A stretch of DNA of 64,000 nucleotides from assembly GCF_052119425.1 (NCBI RefSeq), contig NZ_JBQKFH010000005.1:1-64000 (forward strand). Reading direction: 5' to 3'. The notes below the pieces were generated by a model, which worked only from the letters and a program-made list of their open reading frames with translations, was not told the origin of the DNA and did not search any database. The stretch is from Enterococcus_E cecorum_C. Lineage in GTDB: Bacteria; Bacillota; Bacilli; Lactobacillales; Enterococcaceae. Within the stretch, counting starts at the first letter, position 1; the number at the start of each line of letters is the position of its first letter. This document shows, piece by piece, positions 35,242-44,212 of the stretch. The translations under genes were made by a program, and so were the position numbers.

Positions 35242-36591
35242 CTAGACTAATCCTTGAGCACTCATCGCTTTAGCCACACGTTCAAATCCTGCAATATTCG
35301 CACCTAATAATAAGTTATGGCCTTGGTTAAAGTGAGTGGCTGTATCACGACAAGCGCGGTAAATATTGTGCATGATATCGTCTAATTTAGCATCGACTTC
35401 TTCTTTTGTCCAAGCTAAGCGTTGTGAGTTTTGGCTCATTTCTAAAGCAGATACAGCAACTCCACCTGCATTAGCCGCTTTACCCGGGCAATATTGTACG
35501 CCATTTTCGATGAAGTAGTTAGCGGCTTCTAAAGTAGATGGCATGTTCGCACCTTCTGCAACGACTTTAATCCCATTTGCGACTAATTGTTTGGCTTGAT
35601 CTAAATTAATTTCATTTTGAGTCGCACTTGGGAAGGCTAAATCAGCTTTTAGATTTGCGTTCCAAACTGAATCATTAGCTACATATTTTGCTGAAGGACG
35701 TTTGGCTTGATAGCTTGTTAATCTTTCACGCTTCACTTCTTTGATTTCTTTTAGTAAGTCTAAGTCGATTCCTTCTTCATCCACGATATAGCCGCTTGAA
35801 TCTGAACATGAAATGACTTTAGCACCTAATTGTTGAAGTTTTTCAATAGTATAGATTGCCACATTTCCACTACCAGAAACAATCGCTGTCTTACCATTAA
35901 AGTCTTCATTTTGATCGGCTAATAAATGTTTAACAAAGTAAACCGCACCATAACCAGTCGCTTCAGTACGTCCTAAGCTTCCCCAAAAAGATAGAGGTTT
36001 TCCAGTTAAGACACCAGCATCATATTGTTTTAAGCGTTTATATTGACCAAATAAGTAACCAATCTCGCGGCCACCTACACCGATATCACCTGCAGGAACG
36101 TCTGTATCTGGTCCAATATGTTTGGCTAACTCTGTCATGAAGCTTTGGCAAAAACGCATAATTTCCGCATCTGATTTGCCTTTAGGGTCAAAGTCACTAC
36201 CACCTTTACCCCCGCCAATTGGTAAACCTGTCAAACTATTTTTAAAGATTTGCTCAAAAGCTAAGAATTTCAAAATACTTAAGTTTACACTAGGATGGAA
36301 ACGTAAACCACCTTTATATGGTCCTAAAGCAGAATTAAATTGGATACGGTAGCCACGGTTCACTTGCCAATTACCATTATCATCTTGCCAAGGCACACGA
36401 AATTGGACTAAGCGTTCTGGCTCAGTAATAATTGCCAATAAATTTTGATCCACATATTCTGGATGTTCTTCTAAAAATGGGACAACGGTTTCCATAAATT
36501 CATCAATCGCTTGTAAAAATTCTGCTTGATGACTGTCTTTTGCATGTAACTCTGCTTGAATTTTCTCAACATACTCCGTTACTTTACTCAT
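35242..36591 (-). CDS. gdhA: NADP-type glutamate dehydrogenase
   Basis: 449-aa enzyme forming glutamate from 2-oxoglutarate and ammonium. Seen: the substrate signature GPYKGGLRFHPSVN with LPIGGGKGGSDFDPKGKSD (catalytic Lys), DVPAGDIGVGGREIGYLFGQ, and the dinucleotide fold GKTAIVSGSGNVA. The NADP choice follows from the hexameric GdhA subfamily. The ATG at 36591 is preferred to a TTG three codons upstream, since GGAAGGAAG lies about 10 nt before the ATG. Confidence 0.95.
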   Translation of the reverse strand: MSKVTEYVEKIQAELHAKDSHQAEFLQAIDEFMETVVPFLEEHPEYVDQNLLAIITEPERLVQFRVPWQDDNGNWQVNRGYRIQFNSALGPYKGGLRFHPSVNLSILKFLAFEQIFKNSLTGLPIGGGKGGSDFDPKGKSDAEIMRFCQSFMTELAKHIGPDTDVPAGDIGVGGREIGYLFGQYKRLKQYDAGVLTGKPLSFWGSLGRTEATGYGAVYFVKHLLADQNEDFNGKTAIVSGSGNVAIYTIEKLQQLGAKVISCSDSSGYIVDEEGIDLDLLKEIKEVKRERLTSYQAKRPSAKYVANDSVWNANLKADLAFPSATQNEINLDQAKQLVANGIKVVAEGANMPSTLEAANYFIENGVQYCPGKAANAGGVAVSALEMSQNSQRLAWTKEEVDAKLDDIMHNIYRACRDTATHFNQGHNLLLGANIAGFERVAKAMSAQGLV

Positions 36592-36843
36592 AAACCACAA
36601 CTTCCTTCCTGTTTTTCATCATAAAATTTCATCACGTCAATATAACATGAGAATGAATAGTACATCTATACATTTTTCTTCACCTATCAGCAGTGATATC
36701 CGAATGATTTTCAAAAAAACAAGCGAAAGGCTCGGAAAAATCATATAGGTATGATATATTGTAACTGAAAATTGAAAATATTTCATCTATTTTACTGTAA
36801 AAAATAGTAAAATAATTCATTAAAATTAGGATGTGAGAAAAAT

Positions 36844-38106
36844 TTGCAAAAATATGATGTTATTGTCATCGGTGGCGGTACGAGTGGGATGATGGCAGCA
36901 ATTAGTGCGAGTGAAAACGGGGCAAAAGTACTGCTTATTGAAAAAAACCGAAAATTCGGTAAAAAATTATTGATGACTGGAGGCGGACGTTGTAATGTCA
37001 CCAATTGTCAATCCGTCGAACATTTAATCGAACACATTCCAGGAAATGGTCGCTTTTTATATAGTACTTTTAATCAATGGAATAACCAAGATATTATCCA
37101 ATTCTTTACCCAAGCAGGCGTGCAATTAAAAGAAGAAGATCATGGGCGAATGTTTCCTACCACTGATTCGTCCAAAACAATTGTTGATTGCCTTGTTTCT
37201 AAACTAAAAGAAAATCATGTTGAATTATGCATGAAAACAACGGTCGAAAAACTCATTCATGATGGTCGTACCATTCAAGGAGTGAGATGTGATAAAGGAG
37301 ATTTTTTTGCACCGAGTGTTATTATCGCCACAGGTGGTAAAACATACCCATCCACTGGGGCAACTGGTGATGGTTATCAATTAGCCAAACAAGTAAAACA
37401 TCAAATCACACCACTATACCCGACAGAATCGCCGCTAATTAGTGAAGCAGATTTTATCCAGGAGCGTACCTTACAAGGATTATCTTTACGTGATGTGCAA
37501 TTAACTGTTTTAAATCAAAAAGGGAAAACAGTGACAAGTCACACCATGGATTTACTATTTACGCATTTTGGAATTTCAGGTCCAGCTGCTTTAAGATGTT
37601 CTTCTTTTGTTAATCAGCTGCTGAAAAAACAAACACCTGTGATTGTCGAATTGGACTGTTTACCAGAACTAACCACTAATCAGCTGAATCAAAAAATTAC
37701 TCAAATGCTTCAGGAAAATGAGAAGAAACAAGTGAACAATGCGTTGAAGGGACTTTTACCTGATCGGTTGCTTACCTTTTATCTTGAACGATTACACCTC
37801 GCAGATTTAATGAGTAAACAAGTCACTTTAAAACAAGTTAATTCTTTAGTAAATCTGATCAAAGCTTTTCAAATACCGATTATTCGCACCTTTGCTTTAG
37901 AAAAATCATTTGTTACTGGTGGCGGAATCTCATTAAAAGAAATCAATCCCAAAACCTTAGAAAGTAAAAAAATGATGGGACTATATGCTTGTGGTGAAGT
38001 CTTAGATATTAATGGTTATACAGGCGGTTACAATATTACAGCAGCTTTTTGTACTGGTCATGTAGCTGGTATGCATGCCGCTCAAACAGCATTATGGCAA
38101 AGTTAG
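36844..38106 (+). CDS. FAD-dependent oxidoreductase, YhiN/HI0933 (BaiN-like)
   Basis: 420-aa flavoprotein. FAD-binding VIVIGGGTSGMMAAISA at the start, GKKLLMTGGGRCNVTN next, the IATGGKTYPSTGATGDGY motif and the C-terminal GLYACGEVLDINGYTGGYNI. Family members are conserved but mostly uncharacterised; some take part in bile acid dehydroxylation. The start is TTG with AGGATGTGAG upstream. Confidence 0.87.
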   Translation: MQKYDVIVIGGGTSGMMAAISASENGAKVLLIEKNRKFGKKLLMTGGGRCNVTNCQSVEHLIEHIPGNGRFLYSTFNQWNNQDIIQFFTQAGVQLKEEDHGRMFPTTDSSKTIVDCLVSKLKENHVELCMKTTVEKLIHDGRTIQGVRCDKGDFFAPSVIIATGGKTYPSTGATGDGYQLAKQVKHQITPLYPTESPLISEADFIQERTLQGLSLRDVQLTVLNQKGKTVTSHTMDLLFTHFGISGPAALRCSSFVNQLLKKQTPVIVELDCLPELTTNQLNQKITQMLQENEKKQVNNALKGLLPDRLLTFYLERLHLADLMSKQVTLKQVNSLVNLIKAFQIPIIRTFALEKSFVTGGGISLKEINPKTLESKKMMGLYACGEVLDINGYTGGYNITAAFCTGHVAGMHAAQTALWQS

Positions 38107-38114
38107 AACTAATC

Positions 38115-38142
38115 AAAAAAGAGGGGGAGGCCCCTCTTTTTT
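38115..38142. terminator. Bidirectional terminator
   Basis: AAAAAAGAGGGG pairs with CCCCTCTTTTTT between converging genes. Confidence 0.88.
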
Positions 38143-38145
38143 GAA

Positions 38146-38637
38146 TTATTTTTCTAAAATTAAATCAACAAATTTGCCACGGACTAAGCTGGCTAAATCA
38201 TTGGGGGATAACTCCATTTGTAAACCGCGTTTTCCGGCTGATACCATAATGGTCGCAAAATTTAAGGCTGACTGATCAAAGTAGGTTGGAAATAGTTTCT
38301 TCATTCCGACTGGTGAACACCCACCACGAATATACCCTGTTAAACTTTCTAAGTCTTTGAGATGCAACATTTCTACCTTTTTATTGCCACTTTCCTTCGC
38401 AATTTTCTTCAAATCTAACTCTTGGTTACTAGGAATCACTGCCACAATCGGCCCTGTTTTATTGCCGACTGCAACCAATGTTTTAAAGATTTGTGCTTCA
38501 TTTTGATGTAACTCTTCAGCCACATGTTTTGCTCCTAAATCATCTTCTGAAAAAATATAAGTATGCTCTTGATAAGGAATCTTTTTTTGTTCAACAATCC
38601 GAATCGCATTTGTTTTCACTTGCTTCTTTTTAGCCAA
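38146..38637 (-). CDS. ebsC: Cys-tRNA(Pro)/Cys-tRNA(Cys) deacylase YbaK/EbsC
   Basis: 163-aa trans-editing enzyme that hydrolyses mischarged aminoacyl-tRNA. Seen: TNAIRIVEQKKIPYQEH at the N-terminus, central KTLVAVGNKTGPIVAVIPSN, the catalytic Lys region LDLKKIAKESGNKK and GYIRGGCSPVGMKK. The name ebsC comes from the Enterococcus homologue. Starts at TTG and overlaps aroD by 8 nt, so it is the last gene of the rlmI-like/aroD/ebsC unit. Confidence 0.88.
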   Translation of the reverse strand: MAKKKQVKTNAIRIVEQKKIPYQEHTYIFSEDDLGAKHVAEELHQNEAQIFKTLVAVGNKTGPIVAVIPSNQELDLKKIAKESGNKKVEMLHLKDLESLTGYIRGGCSPVGMKKLFPTYFDQSALNFATIMVSAGKRGLQMELSPNDLASLVRGKFVDLILEK

Positions 38638-39388
38638 TTTCCTCTTCCTTTACTGTTTCTTGTATGCTAAGGGTGGTCAATATTTGATCAAGCATCTCCA
38701 CTTGGATTTGACCTGGCGCAGAATTTTCTCCAAAATACCCAAAAGTAAATTGAGAACCCATTAATTCACCAGCAACCCTTGTTATTTTTCCCAAATCACC
38801 CATCGCCATTACTGCTAAAGGTAAGTCGTAAAAACTATGCGCTTTTTCAATTAAACTCATTGTACGTAAGACATCATTTAGTTGCTGCGGCATTAAAGCC
38901 AGTTTACCAATATCTGCTCCCATCTGCTGCATTAGCCCTATTTTAAAGATTAATTCTGCATCTTTAGGCGTACGTTCAAAATTATGATAGCTCATCAAAC
39001 AAATTGTCTGCGTCTCTTTTAGTTGCTTAATAAAATATCGTCCTAAAAACTCAGCCTGTGCAAGTTCAATATCAATCATATCCACTAACTGCAACTTACA
39101 AACACTTAAGCACAATTCTTTATAATCATCCAAGCGAATTTGGGCTTCTCCACCTTCTTCTTTAGTTCGAAAAGTAAAGAGCAATTCCTTATTTGACAAT
39201 TTATTACGTAAAGTTCTCAGCGTCACTAGTGTCTGCTCCAAATCTTGAATTTCTGTAAAATAATCAGCTCGCCATTCCACCATATCCGCAGAACTTTGCC
39301 GAATTTTTTCTGCTTGTGCAACCAATTCTTCCGTTGTTTTTCCAGTTAGCGGAACACAAATCTTGGGGCGTTTAAACTCCGTCGACAT
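38630..39388 (-). CDS. aroD: 3-dehydroquinate dehydratase, type I
   Basis: 252-aa shikimate pathway enzyme. Type I features: VEWRADYF near the N-terminus, FTFRTKEEGG, and the Schiff-base Lys in DIGKLALMPQ, plus ICLMSYHNFERTP with the catalytic His. The other shikimate genes are not in the window, so it is a stand-alone member here. AGAGGAAGG precedes the ATG. It lies 13 nt after the methyltransferase gene. Confidence 0.93.
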   Translation of the reverse strand: MSTEFKRPKICVPLTGKTTEELVAQAEKIRQSSADMVEWRADYFTEIQDLEQTLVTLRTLRNKLSNKELLFTFRTKEEGGEAQIRLDDYKELCLSVCKLQLVDMIDIELAQAEFLGRYFIKQLKETQTICLMSYHNFERTPKDAELIFKIGLMQQMGADIGKLALMPQQLNDVLRTMSLIEKAHSFYDLPLAVMAMGDLGKITRVAGELMGSQFTFGYFGENSAPGQIQVEMLDQILTTLSIQETVKEEEIG

Positions 39389-39401
39389 ACAATCCTTCCT
39401 C

Positions 39402-40574
39402 TCACTTTGATACTTTTTGATAAATTAATACTTTTAAATAATCACTTTCTTCATAGTGCGAATTCGTTTTAAAGTCCGCCGGTAAATGGTGACTCTCTAA
39501 TAAATGATACTTCACTTGACCAACTTGAAAACTTTTCTCAATCATTTTTTGAAATTTCGTTAATGGGACATTACTTGCATTAGTGGAAGCAATAATGATT
39601 CCTTTCTCAGCTAATATAGGTAAGCTATCTGCAATTAAATCTCCATAATTTTTTGCAACAGAAAATACCTTCTTGCCATTTCGCGCAAAACTTGGAGGAT
39701 CAAGTACAATTACATCAAACTGCAAGCCTTTTTTCTTAGCATAACGGAAATAATCAAAGGTATCCATCACATGAATTTTATGATTTTCTAGTGTAAAGCC
39801 ATTTACTGCAAACTGCTCTTTTGTCTTTTCAAGGCTACGTTTAGCTAAATCCACACTAGTCGTACTACTCGCTCCTCCAAAAGCTGCAGCAACCGAAAAA
39901 GCTCCTGTATAGCTAAACATATTTAACACACGTTTTCCCATTGCTAAACCATCGACCAAACGGCCTCGCACTTCATGTTGATCTAAAAAAATTCCGGTCA
40001 TCCAACCTTCATTTAAATAGGTAGCAAACTGAACGTTATTCTCTTTCACGATTAATGGTTCAGGTGCTTTTCTTCCATAAAAATGATTGGACTCTGGTAA
40101 ATCACTCTTAAAACGATTTTTCTCATAAATACCAATAATTTCTGGATATACTTTGAGAAAACTATCCATAATTAGCTGGCGATGATGATAAATTGTAGCA
40201 TTGTACCAAGAAACAACTGCGTAACCATTGTAATAATCGACTGTCATCCCACCGATTCCATCGCCTTCTCCATTAAAAATTCGAAAAGTATCCGTATCTT
40301 GAGAATAAAAATAGGTTGAACGCTCTTGTTTAGCCTGTTCAAACTTTTGCATAAAAAAATGATGATCGATTGCTACGTTTTTCAAAGATAATATCCAACC
40401 GATGCCCTTGTTCTGCTCACCTAAATATCCTTTGGCAATAAAGCGGTCCTTTTCATCGACAAAATCTACCCAATCATTCGTTACTTGTACATCTAACACT
40501 TCTTCTTTGCGTATTAAGGGATAGCCATGTAAAAATTTATTTTTTGCAGAATTTTTAATTGTTACTTTTGGCAT
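39402..40574 (-). CDS. RlmI-like 23S rRNA (cytosine-C5) methyltransferase
   Basis: About 390 aa with an N-terminal PUA domain (KNKFLHGYPLIRKEEVLDV) and a C-terminal SAM-dependent methyltransferase domain: GKRVLNMFSYTGAFSVAAAFGGA (SAM loop), VIVLDPPSFARNGK with the DPP motif and a following ASTNASNV. Homologues methylate 23S rRNA. I chose the ATG at 40574 since GGAG lies 6 nt before it; the ATG at 40586 is the alternative. Confidence 0.85.
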   Translation of the reverse strand: MPKVTIKNSAKNKFLHGYPLIRKEEVLDVQVTNDWVDFVDEKDRFIAKGYLGEQNKGIGWILSLKNVAIDHHFFMQKFEQAKQERSTYFYSQDTDTFRIFNGEGDGIGGMTVDYYNGYAVVSWYNATIYHHRQLIMDSFLKVYPEIIGIYEKNRFKSDLPESNHFYGRKAPEPLIVKENNVQFATYLNEGWMTGIFLDQHEVRGRLVDGLAMGKRVLNMFSYTGAFSVAAAFGGASSTTSVDLAKRSLEKTKEQFAVNGFTLENHKIHVMDTFDYFRYAKKKGLQFDVIVLDPPSFARNGKKVFSVAKNYGDLIADSLPILAEKGIIIASTNASNVPLTKFQKMIEKSFQVGQVKYHLLESHHLPADFKTNSHYEESDYLKVLIYQKVSK

Positions 40575-40790
40575 TTGTTTCTCCATTTCTTCTCTCTTTA
40601 TTTAAAAAAATTATAACACAAAATAATAGAAAACACGAAAAAAGCACTGAGACATTTTATAAAGAAAAATTAAATTATGATGACGGTATTTGAAGTTCAA
40701 TTGACAGTCGATTTTAAGATGAGTAAAATGTAAAGGAATAGTGTAACTTTATGAAAATTTGTAAATAAAAGAAAAGAGGGGAATTTTCCT

Positions 40791-42926
40791 TTGACTAAAA
40801 AAAATTATTTTAGCTGGGTTAACAAACGTTTGGGCTTTTTCACCTTACTAATTGTGTTAATGTGGTTAAAAAATATGTTGGCCTATACCTTAGATTTTCA
40901 TCTATCTTTGGAAAATGCGCTCCAACATTTTATTTTGATAATAAATCCAATTGCTACAACCTTACTTTTATTATCAGTCGGTTTATACGTTCGTCGCAAA
41001 AAGCCAGCCTATATTACAATGATGGTCATTTATTTTATCATGACTACCCTATTGTTTTCGAATGCTGTTTATTATCGAGAATTCACTGACTTCATCACAA
41101 TCAATACGATGTTAGGTGCGGGTAAGGTTGCGAGTGGTTTAGGTGAAAGTGCCATTAAACTATTTAGACCGTATGATATTTTGTATTGGATAGACTTCAT
41201 TTTGCTCGTCTTTGCTTTAGCTACCAAACGTATCAAAATGGATGAAACTCCGGTACGTGCGCGAATGGCTTTTGCTTTTACCACACTATCTGTGATGATT
41301 TTTTCAGGTAACTTATTCTTAGCTGAAAGTGATCGTCCAGAATTATTAACACGTACCTTCTCTCGTGATTACTTAGTGAAATACTTAGGAATCAATGCAT
41401 TTACTGCTTATGATGGTGTCCAAACTTATAAAACAACTCAAGTGCGTGCTCAGGCAAGTGCTACCGATATGGATGAAGTAGCAGAATATGTCAAAGGCCA
41501 TTATGCCAAACCCAATGACCAGTACTTTGGTTTAGCAAAAGGTCGCAATGTCATTTATATTCACCTAGAAAGTACACAACAATTTTTAATTGATTATAAG
41601 TTAAAAGATGAAAATGGTGTTGAACATGAAGTGATGCCTTTCATTAATAGTTTATATCATAGTAATTCAACTTTTAGCTTTTCTAACTTTTTCCATCAAG
41701 TCAAAGCTGGAAAAACGAGTGATTCTGAAACTTTATTTGAAAACTCACTCTTTGGATTAAATCAAGGCGCTCTCTTCACACAATTAGGTGGGAAAAATAC
41801 CTTTGAAGCAGCACCAAATATTTTAAAACAAACACAAGGATACACTTCTGCTGTTTTCCATGGAAACTCCGGTACGTTTTGGAATCGAAATGAAACCTAT
41901 AAACATCTATGCTATGATTATTTCTTTGATGCTTCCTATTACAATGTAACAGAAGATAACTCATTCCAATATGGGTTAAATGATAAACCATTCTTCCAAC
42001 AATCTGTGAAGTATCTTGAACACTTGCAACAACCATTCTATACCAAATTTATAGCCGTATCGAATCACTATCCATACTCACAATTGAGTGGAGATGAAAC
42101 AGGTTTCCCATTGGCACAAACAAAAGATGAAACAATTAATAGTTACTTCTCAACAGCCAATTATATGGATACTGCGGTTCATGAATTCTTTGATTATCTC
42201 AAACAAAGTGGTCTTTATGATAATTCCATCATCATCCTTTATGGTGACCACTATGGAATTTCAAATGCGCGTAATAAAGAATTAGCTCAACTGTTAGGCA
42301 AAGACCGTGATACTTGGTCAAACTTTGATAACGCCCAAGTCCAACGCGTACCTTACATGATTCACATTCCAGGTATGACTCAAGGTAAAATCATTGATAC
42401 TTATGGCGGTCAAGTCGATGCGCTACCTACATTATTACATTTACTAGGTGTTGATACGCAAAACTATATTCAACTAGGTCAAGACTTATTCTCACCTGAT
42501 CATAAACAACTTGTCGCCTTCCGTGATGGTGATTTTGTGACACCAAACTATACTTATTATGGTGGCGTGCTTTATGATAATAAAACCGGTGAAGAAATTA
42601 CCGAACCTAGTGAAGAACTCAAAAAACAAATCGACGCAGATAAAGACGCCGTATCCGATCAGTTGGCCACCTCAGATAAAATAAATAATGGTGATTTGTT
42701 ACGGTTCTATACGAAGAGTGGATTGAAAGCCATCAACCCAGATGATTATAATTATCTGAAAAACACAGATCGTATTGAAAAAATTGAAAAAGAACTTGGC
42801 GATAAGTCAACAAGTGTTTACAGTAAACATAATCATACAAGTACTACTGATAAGTACCAAACCAAATCTTATCAAGAACTACATCCTAAAGAGGCAAGTT
42901 CAAGTTCTTCAAATGAAAACAAATAG
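40791..42926 (+). CDS. ltaS: Lipoteichoic acid synthase family protein (LtaS-type)
   Basis: 711-aa membrane enzyme that polymerises glycerol phosphate from phosphatidylglycerol. About five N-terminal TM segments (16-35, 45-65, 70-90, 120-140, 160-180) are followed by an extracellular sulfatase-like domain (about 240-620). The nucleophile Thr is T309 in GKTSDSE; GDHYGISN and HGNSGTFWNR hold metal/substrate ligands. The C-terminal 60 residues are a low-complexity tail (Ser, His, Lys, Glu). Enterococci carry two such genes and which one this is was not determined. TTG start after GAGGGG. Confidence 0.9.
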   Translation: MTKKNYFSWVNKRLGFFTLLIVLMWLKNMLAYTLDFHLSLENALQHFILIINPIATTLLLLSVGLYVRRKKPAYITMMVIYFIMTTLLFSNAVYYREFTDFITINTMLGAGKVASGLGESAIKLFRPYDILYWIDFILLVFALATKRIKMDETPVRARMAFAFTTLSVMIFSGNLFLAESDRPELLTRTFSRDYLVKYLGINAFTAYDGVQTYKTTQVRAQASATDMDEVAEYVKGHYAKPNDQYFGLAKGRNVIYIHLESTQQFLIDYKLKDENGVEHEVMPFINSLYHSNSTFSFSNFFHQVKAGKTSDSETLFENSLFGLNQGALFTQLGGKNTFEAAPNILKQTQGYTSAVFHGNSGTFWNRNETYKHLCYDYFFDASYYNVTEDNSFQYGLNDKPFFQQSVKYLEHLQQPFYTKFIAVSNHYPYSQLSGDETGFPLAQTKDETINSYFSTANYMDTAVHEFFDYLKQSGLYDNSIIILYGDHYGISNARNKELAQLLGKDRDTWSNFDNAQVQRVPYMIHIPGMTQGKIIDTYGGQVDALPTLLHLLGVDTQNYIQLGQDLFSPDHKQLVAFRDGDFVTPNYTYYGGVLYDNKTGEEITEPSEELKKQIDADKDAVSDQLATSDKINNGDLLRFYTKSGLKAINPDDYNYLKNTDRIEKIEKELGDKSTSVYSKHNHTSTTDKYQTKSYQELHPKEASSSSSNENK

Positions 42927-42934
42927 CTATCAGT

Positions 42935-42972
42935 AAAAAGAGGTTGAAATGATGAATTCAGCCTCTTTTTTT
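42935..42972 (+). terminator. Terminator of ltaS
   Basis: AAAAAGAGGTTGAA pairs with TTCAGCCTCTTTTTTT. Confidence 0.8.
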
Positions 42973-43057
42973 CGTACCTTATTCACAAAATGTTCATAAA
43001 AAAAGACTATAGTAATACTTAGAGGAAATCTAGATATTTTTGAAGGTAGGTGAAAGA

Positions 43058-43777
43058 TTGTTTTGGTTAAGTGTCATTAAGCGTAGTATTTATTATCATA
43101 AAAAAGCATTTTTAGGCATTGCGCTCTTTTTTAGTTTACTCATTTTAATCCAGTGGTTCTATGCTATTTTTCAGCAATATTTGATTGCAATCATTCATGC
43201 GATACAGCAATTTTTTGATATTTCAGCTAAAGCAAAACAACTAATCACCCAGTGGCAATCTCCAAGTAGAATGCTATATATGATTGTCTTATGTATCCTA
43301 TTTCTCATCCTCGGTTACTTCTTATTTCGCTTACAAAAAAACCGTCAAAATGAAAAAGTTTCCTGGATCAATAATGGGGGTACCGTCAGCAATTATTTTG
43401 GTTTAATTAGTGGGGAATTACTCGTGATTTCTATTACTGTCTCCGTGGTCATGAGTATGGTGATGTTTTTATTACAAACTTGGATATTACCGATTATTTT
43501 TTCTTTATGTCGTTATTACTTCGCTGATATTCATCACTTCTCTATTAAAGAATGGATTCAGGCACCTGTACCTGCTAAAAATATTTTTCAAATAAAAGTG
43601 CCTGAATCAGAAAATGGTTTATGGCAATTCATCCAAAATCAAATTCACTTAGAAAAAATTAGTTTGCAAATGTTGGTTAAAACTTGCTTCATTAATAGCT
43701 TAGGACTTATCACAGTAAACAGCCTGATTTATTTCGTTCAAAATCTAAAGAAAGGAAGGATCTCTTTTGCCAAATAA
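43058..43777 (+). CDS. Four-TM membrane protein resembling an FtsX-type permease
   Basis: About 239 aa. TM segments near 14-36, 75-95, 120-150 and 205-225. After the second TM comes a cytoplasmic stretch RLQKNRQNEKVSWINNGG followed by GLISGELLVISITVSVV, which fits the R-E-G-E-LL pattern of FtsX/MacB permeases, but the extracytoplasmic domain is short. TTG at 43058 is chosen since AGGTGA lies 4 nt before it. It is followed without gap by an ATPase-like protein (10-nt overlap). I do not recognise a named family. Confidence 0.6.
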   Translation: MFWLSVIKRSIYYHKKAFLGIALFFSLLILIQWFYAIFQQYLIAIIHAIQQFFDISAKAKQLITQWQSPSRMLYMIVLCILFLILGYFLFRLQKNRQNEKVSWINNGGTVSNYFGLISGELLVISITVSVVMSMVMFLLQTWILPIIFSLCRYYFADIHHFSIKEWIQAPVPAKNIFQIKVPESENGLWQFIQNQIHLEKISLQMLVKTCFINSLGLITVNSLIYFVQNLKKGRISFAK

Positions 43778-44171
43778 TCAACTAAACTTTCCGAATATAA
43801 AAATGAGTTATGAAACAGCGAATCAACCCTTTTCTAATTTCGTTCCTTTTTTATCTTTAAAGGCCCATTTAGCCATTCGACGTAAAAATCAGCAAAATGC
43901 CATTGAATGGTTGGCAAAAGAATTTCAGATAGCAGAAACCAATCTTGATGTCCTACCTACACAAGCAGATTATCAAACCCTGATTGCCATTCAAGTCTAT
44001 CAACAACTATTTATCCAACACAATGACTGCATCTATATTCGTGGCATTGATTATTGTACGACCTGGCAAATTCAACAACTCTTGCTAAAATTGAAGCAAA
44101 TCAGCCGCCATTATCATAAACAGATTATCATCCTTACGCACAACCTAACCTTACTTCATTTTCATGAGTAA
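43767..44171 (+). CDS. ABC-ATPase-like protein lacking the P-loop
   Basis: 134-aa soluble protein. The C-terminal part CIYIRGIDYCTTWQIQQLL then KQIIILTHNLTLLHF looks like the Walker B to H-loop region of an ABC ATPase, but no Walker A and no LSGGQ signature exist anywhere in the frame, and Asp replaces the usual catalytic Glu after Walker B. TTG start after AAAGGAAGG; overlaps the membrane protein gene by 10 nt. Either a decayed ATPase or a non-hydrolysing partner of the preceding membrane protein. Confidence 0.55.
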   Translation: MPNNQLNFPNIKMSYETANQPFSNFVPFLSLKAHLAIRRKNQQNAIEWLAKEFQIAETNLDVLPTQADYQTLIAIQVYQQLFIQHNDCIYIRGIDYCTTWQIQQLLLKLKQISRHYHKQIIILTHNLTLLHFHE

Positions 44172-44212
44172 AAAAACAGACAAGCTATCCAAATAGCCTG
44201 TCTGCTTTTTTT
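44170..44212. terminator. Bidirectional terminator
   Basis: ACAGACAAGCTA pairs with TAGCCTGTCTG between converging genes; T7 follows on the plus strand. Confidence 0.8.
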
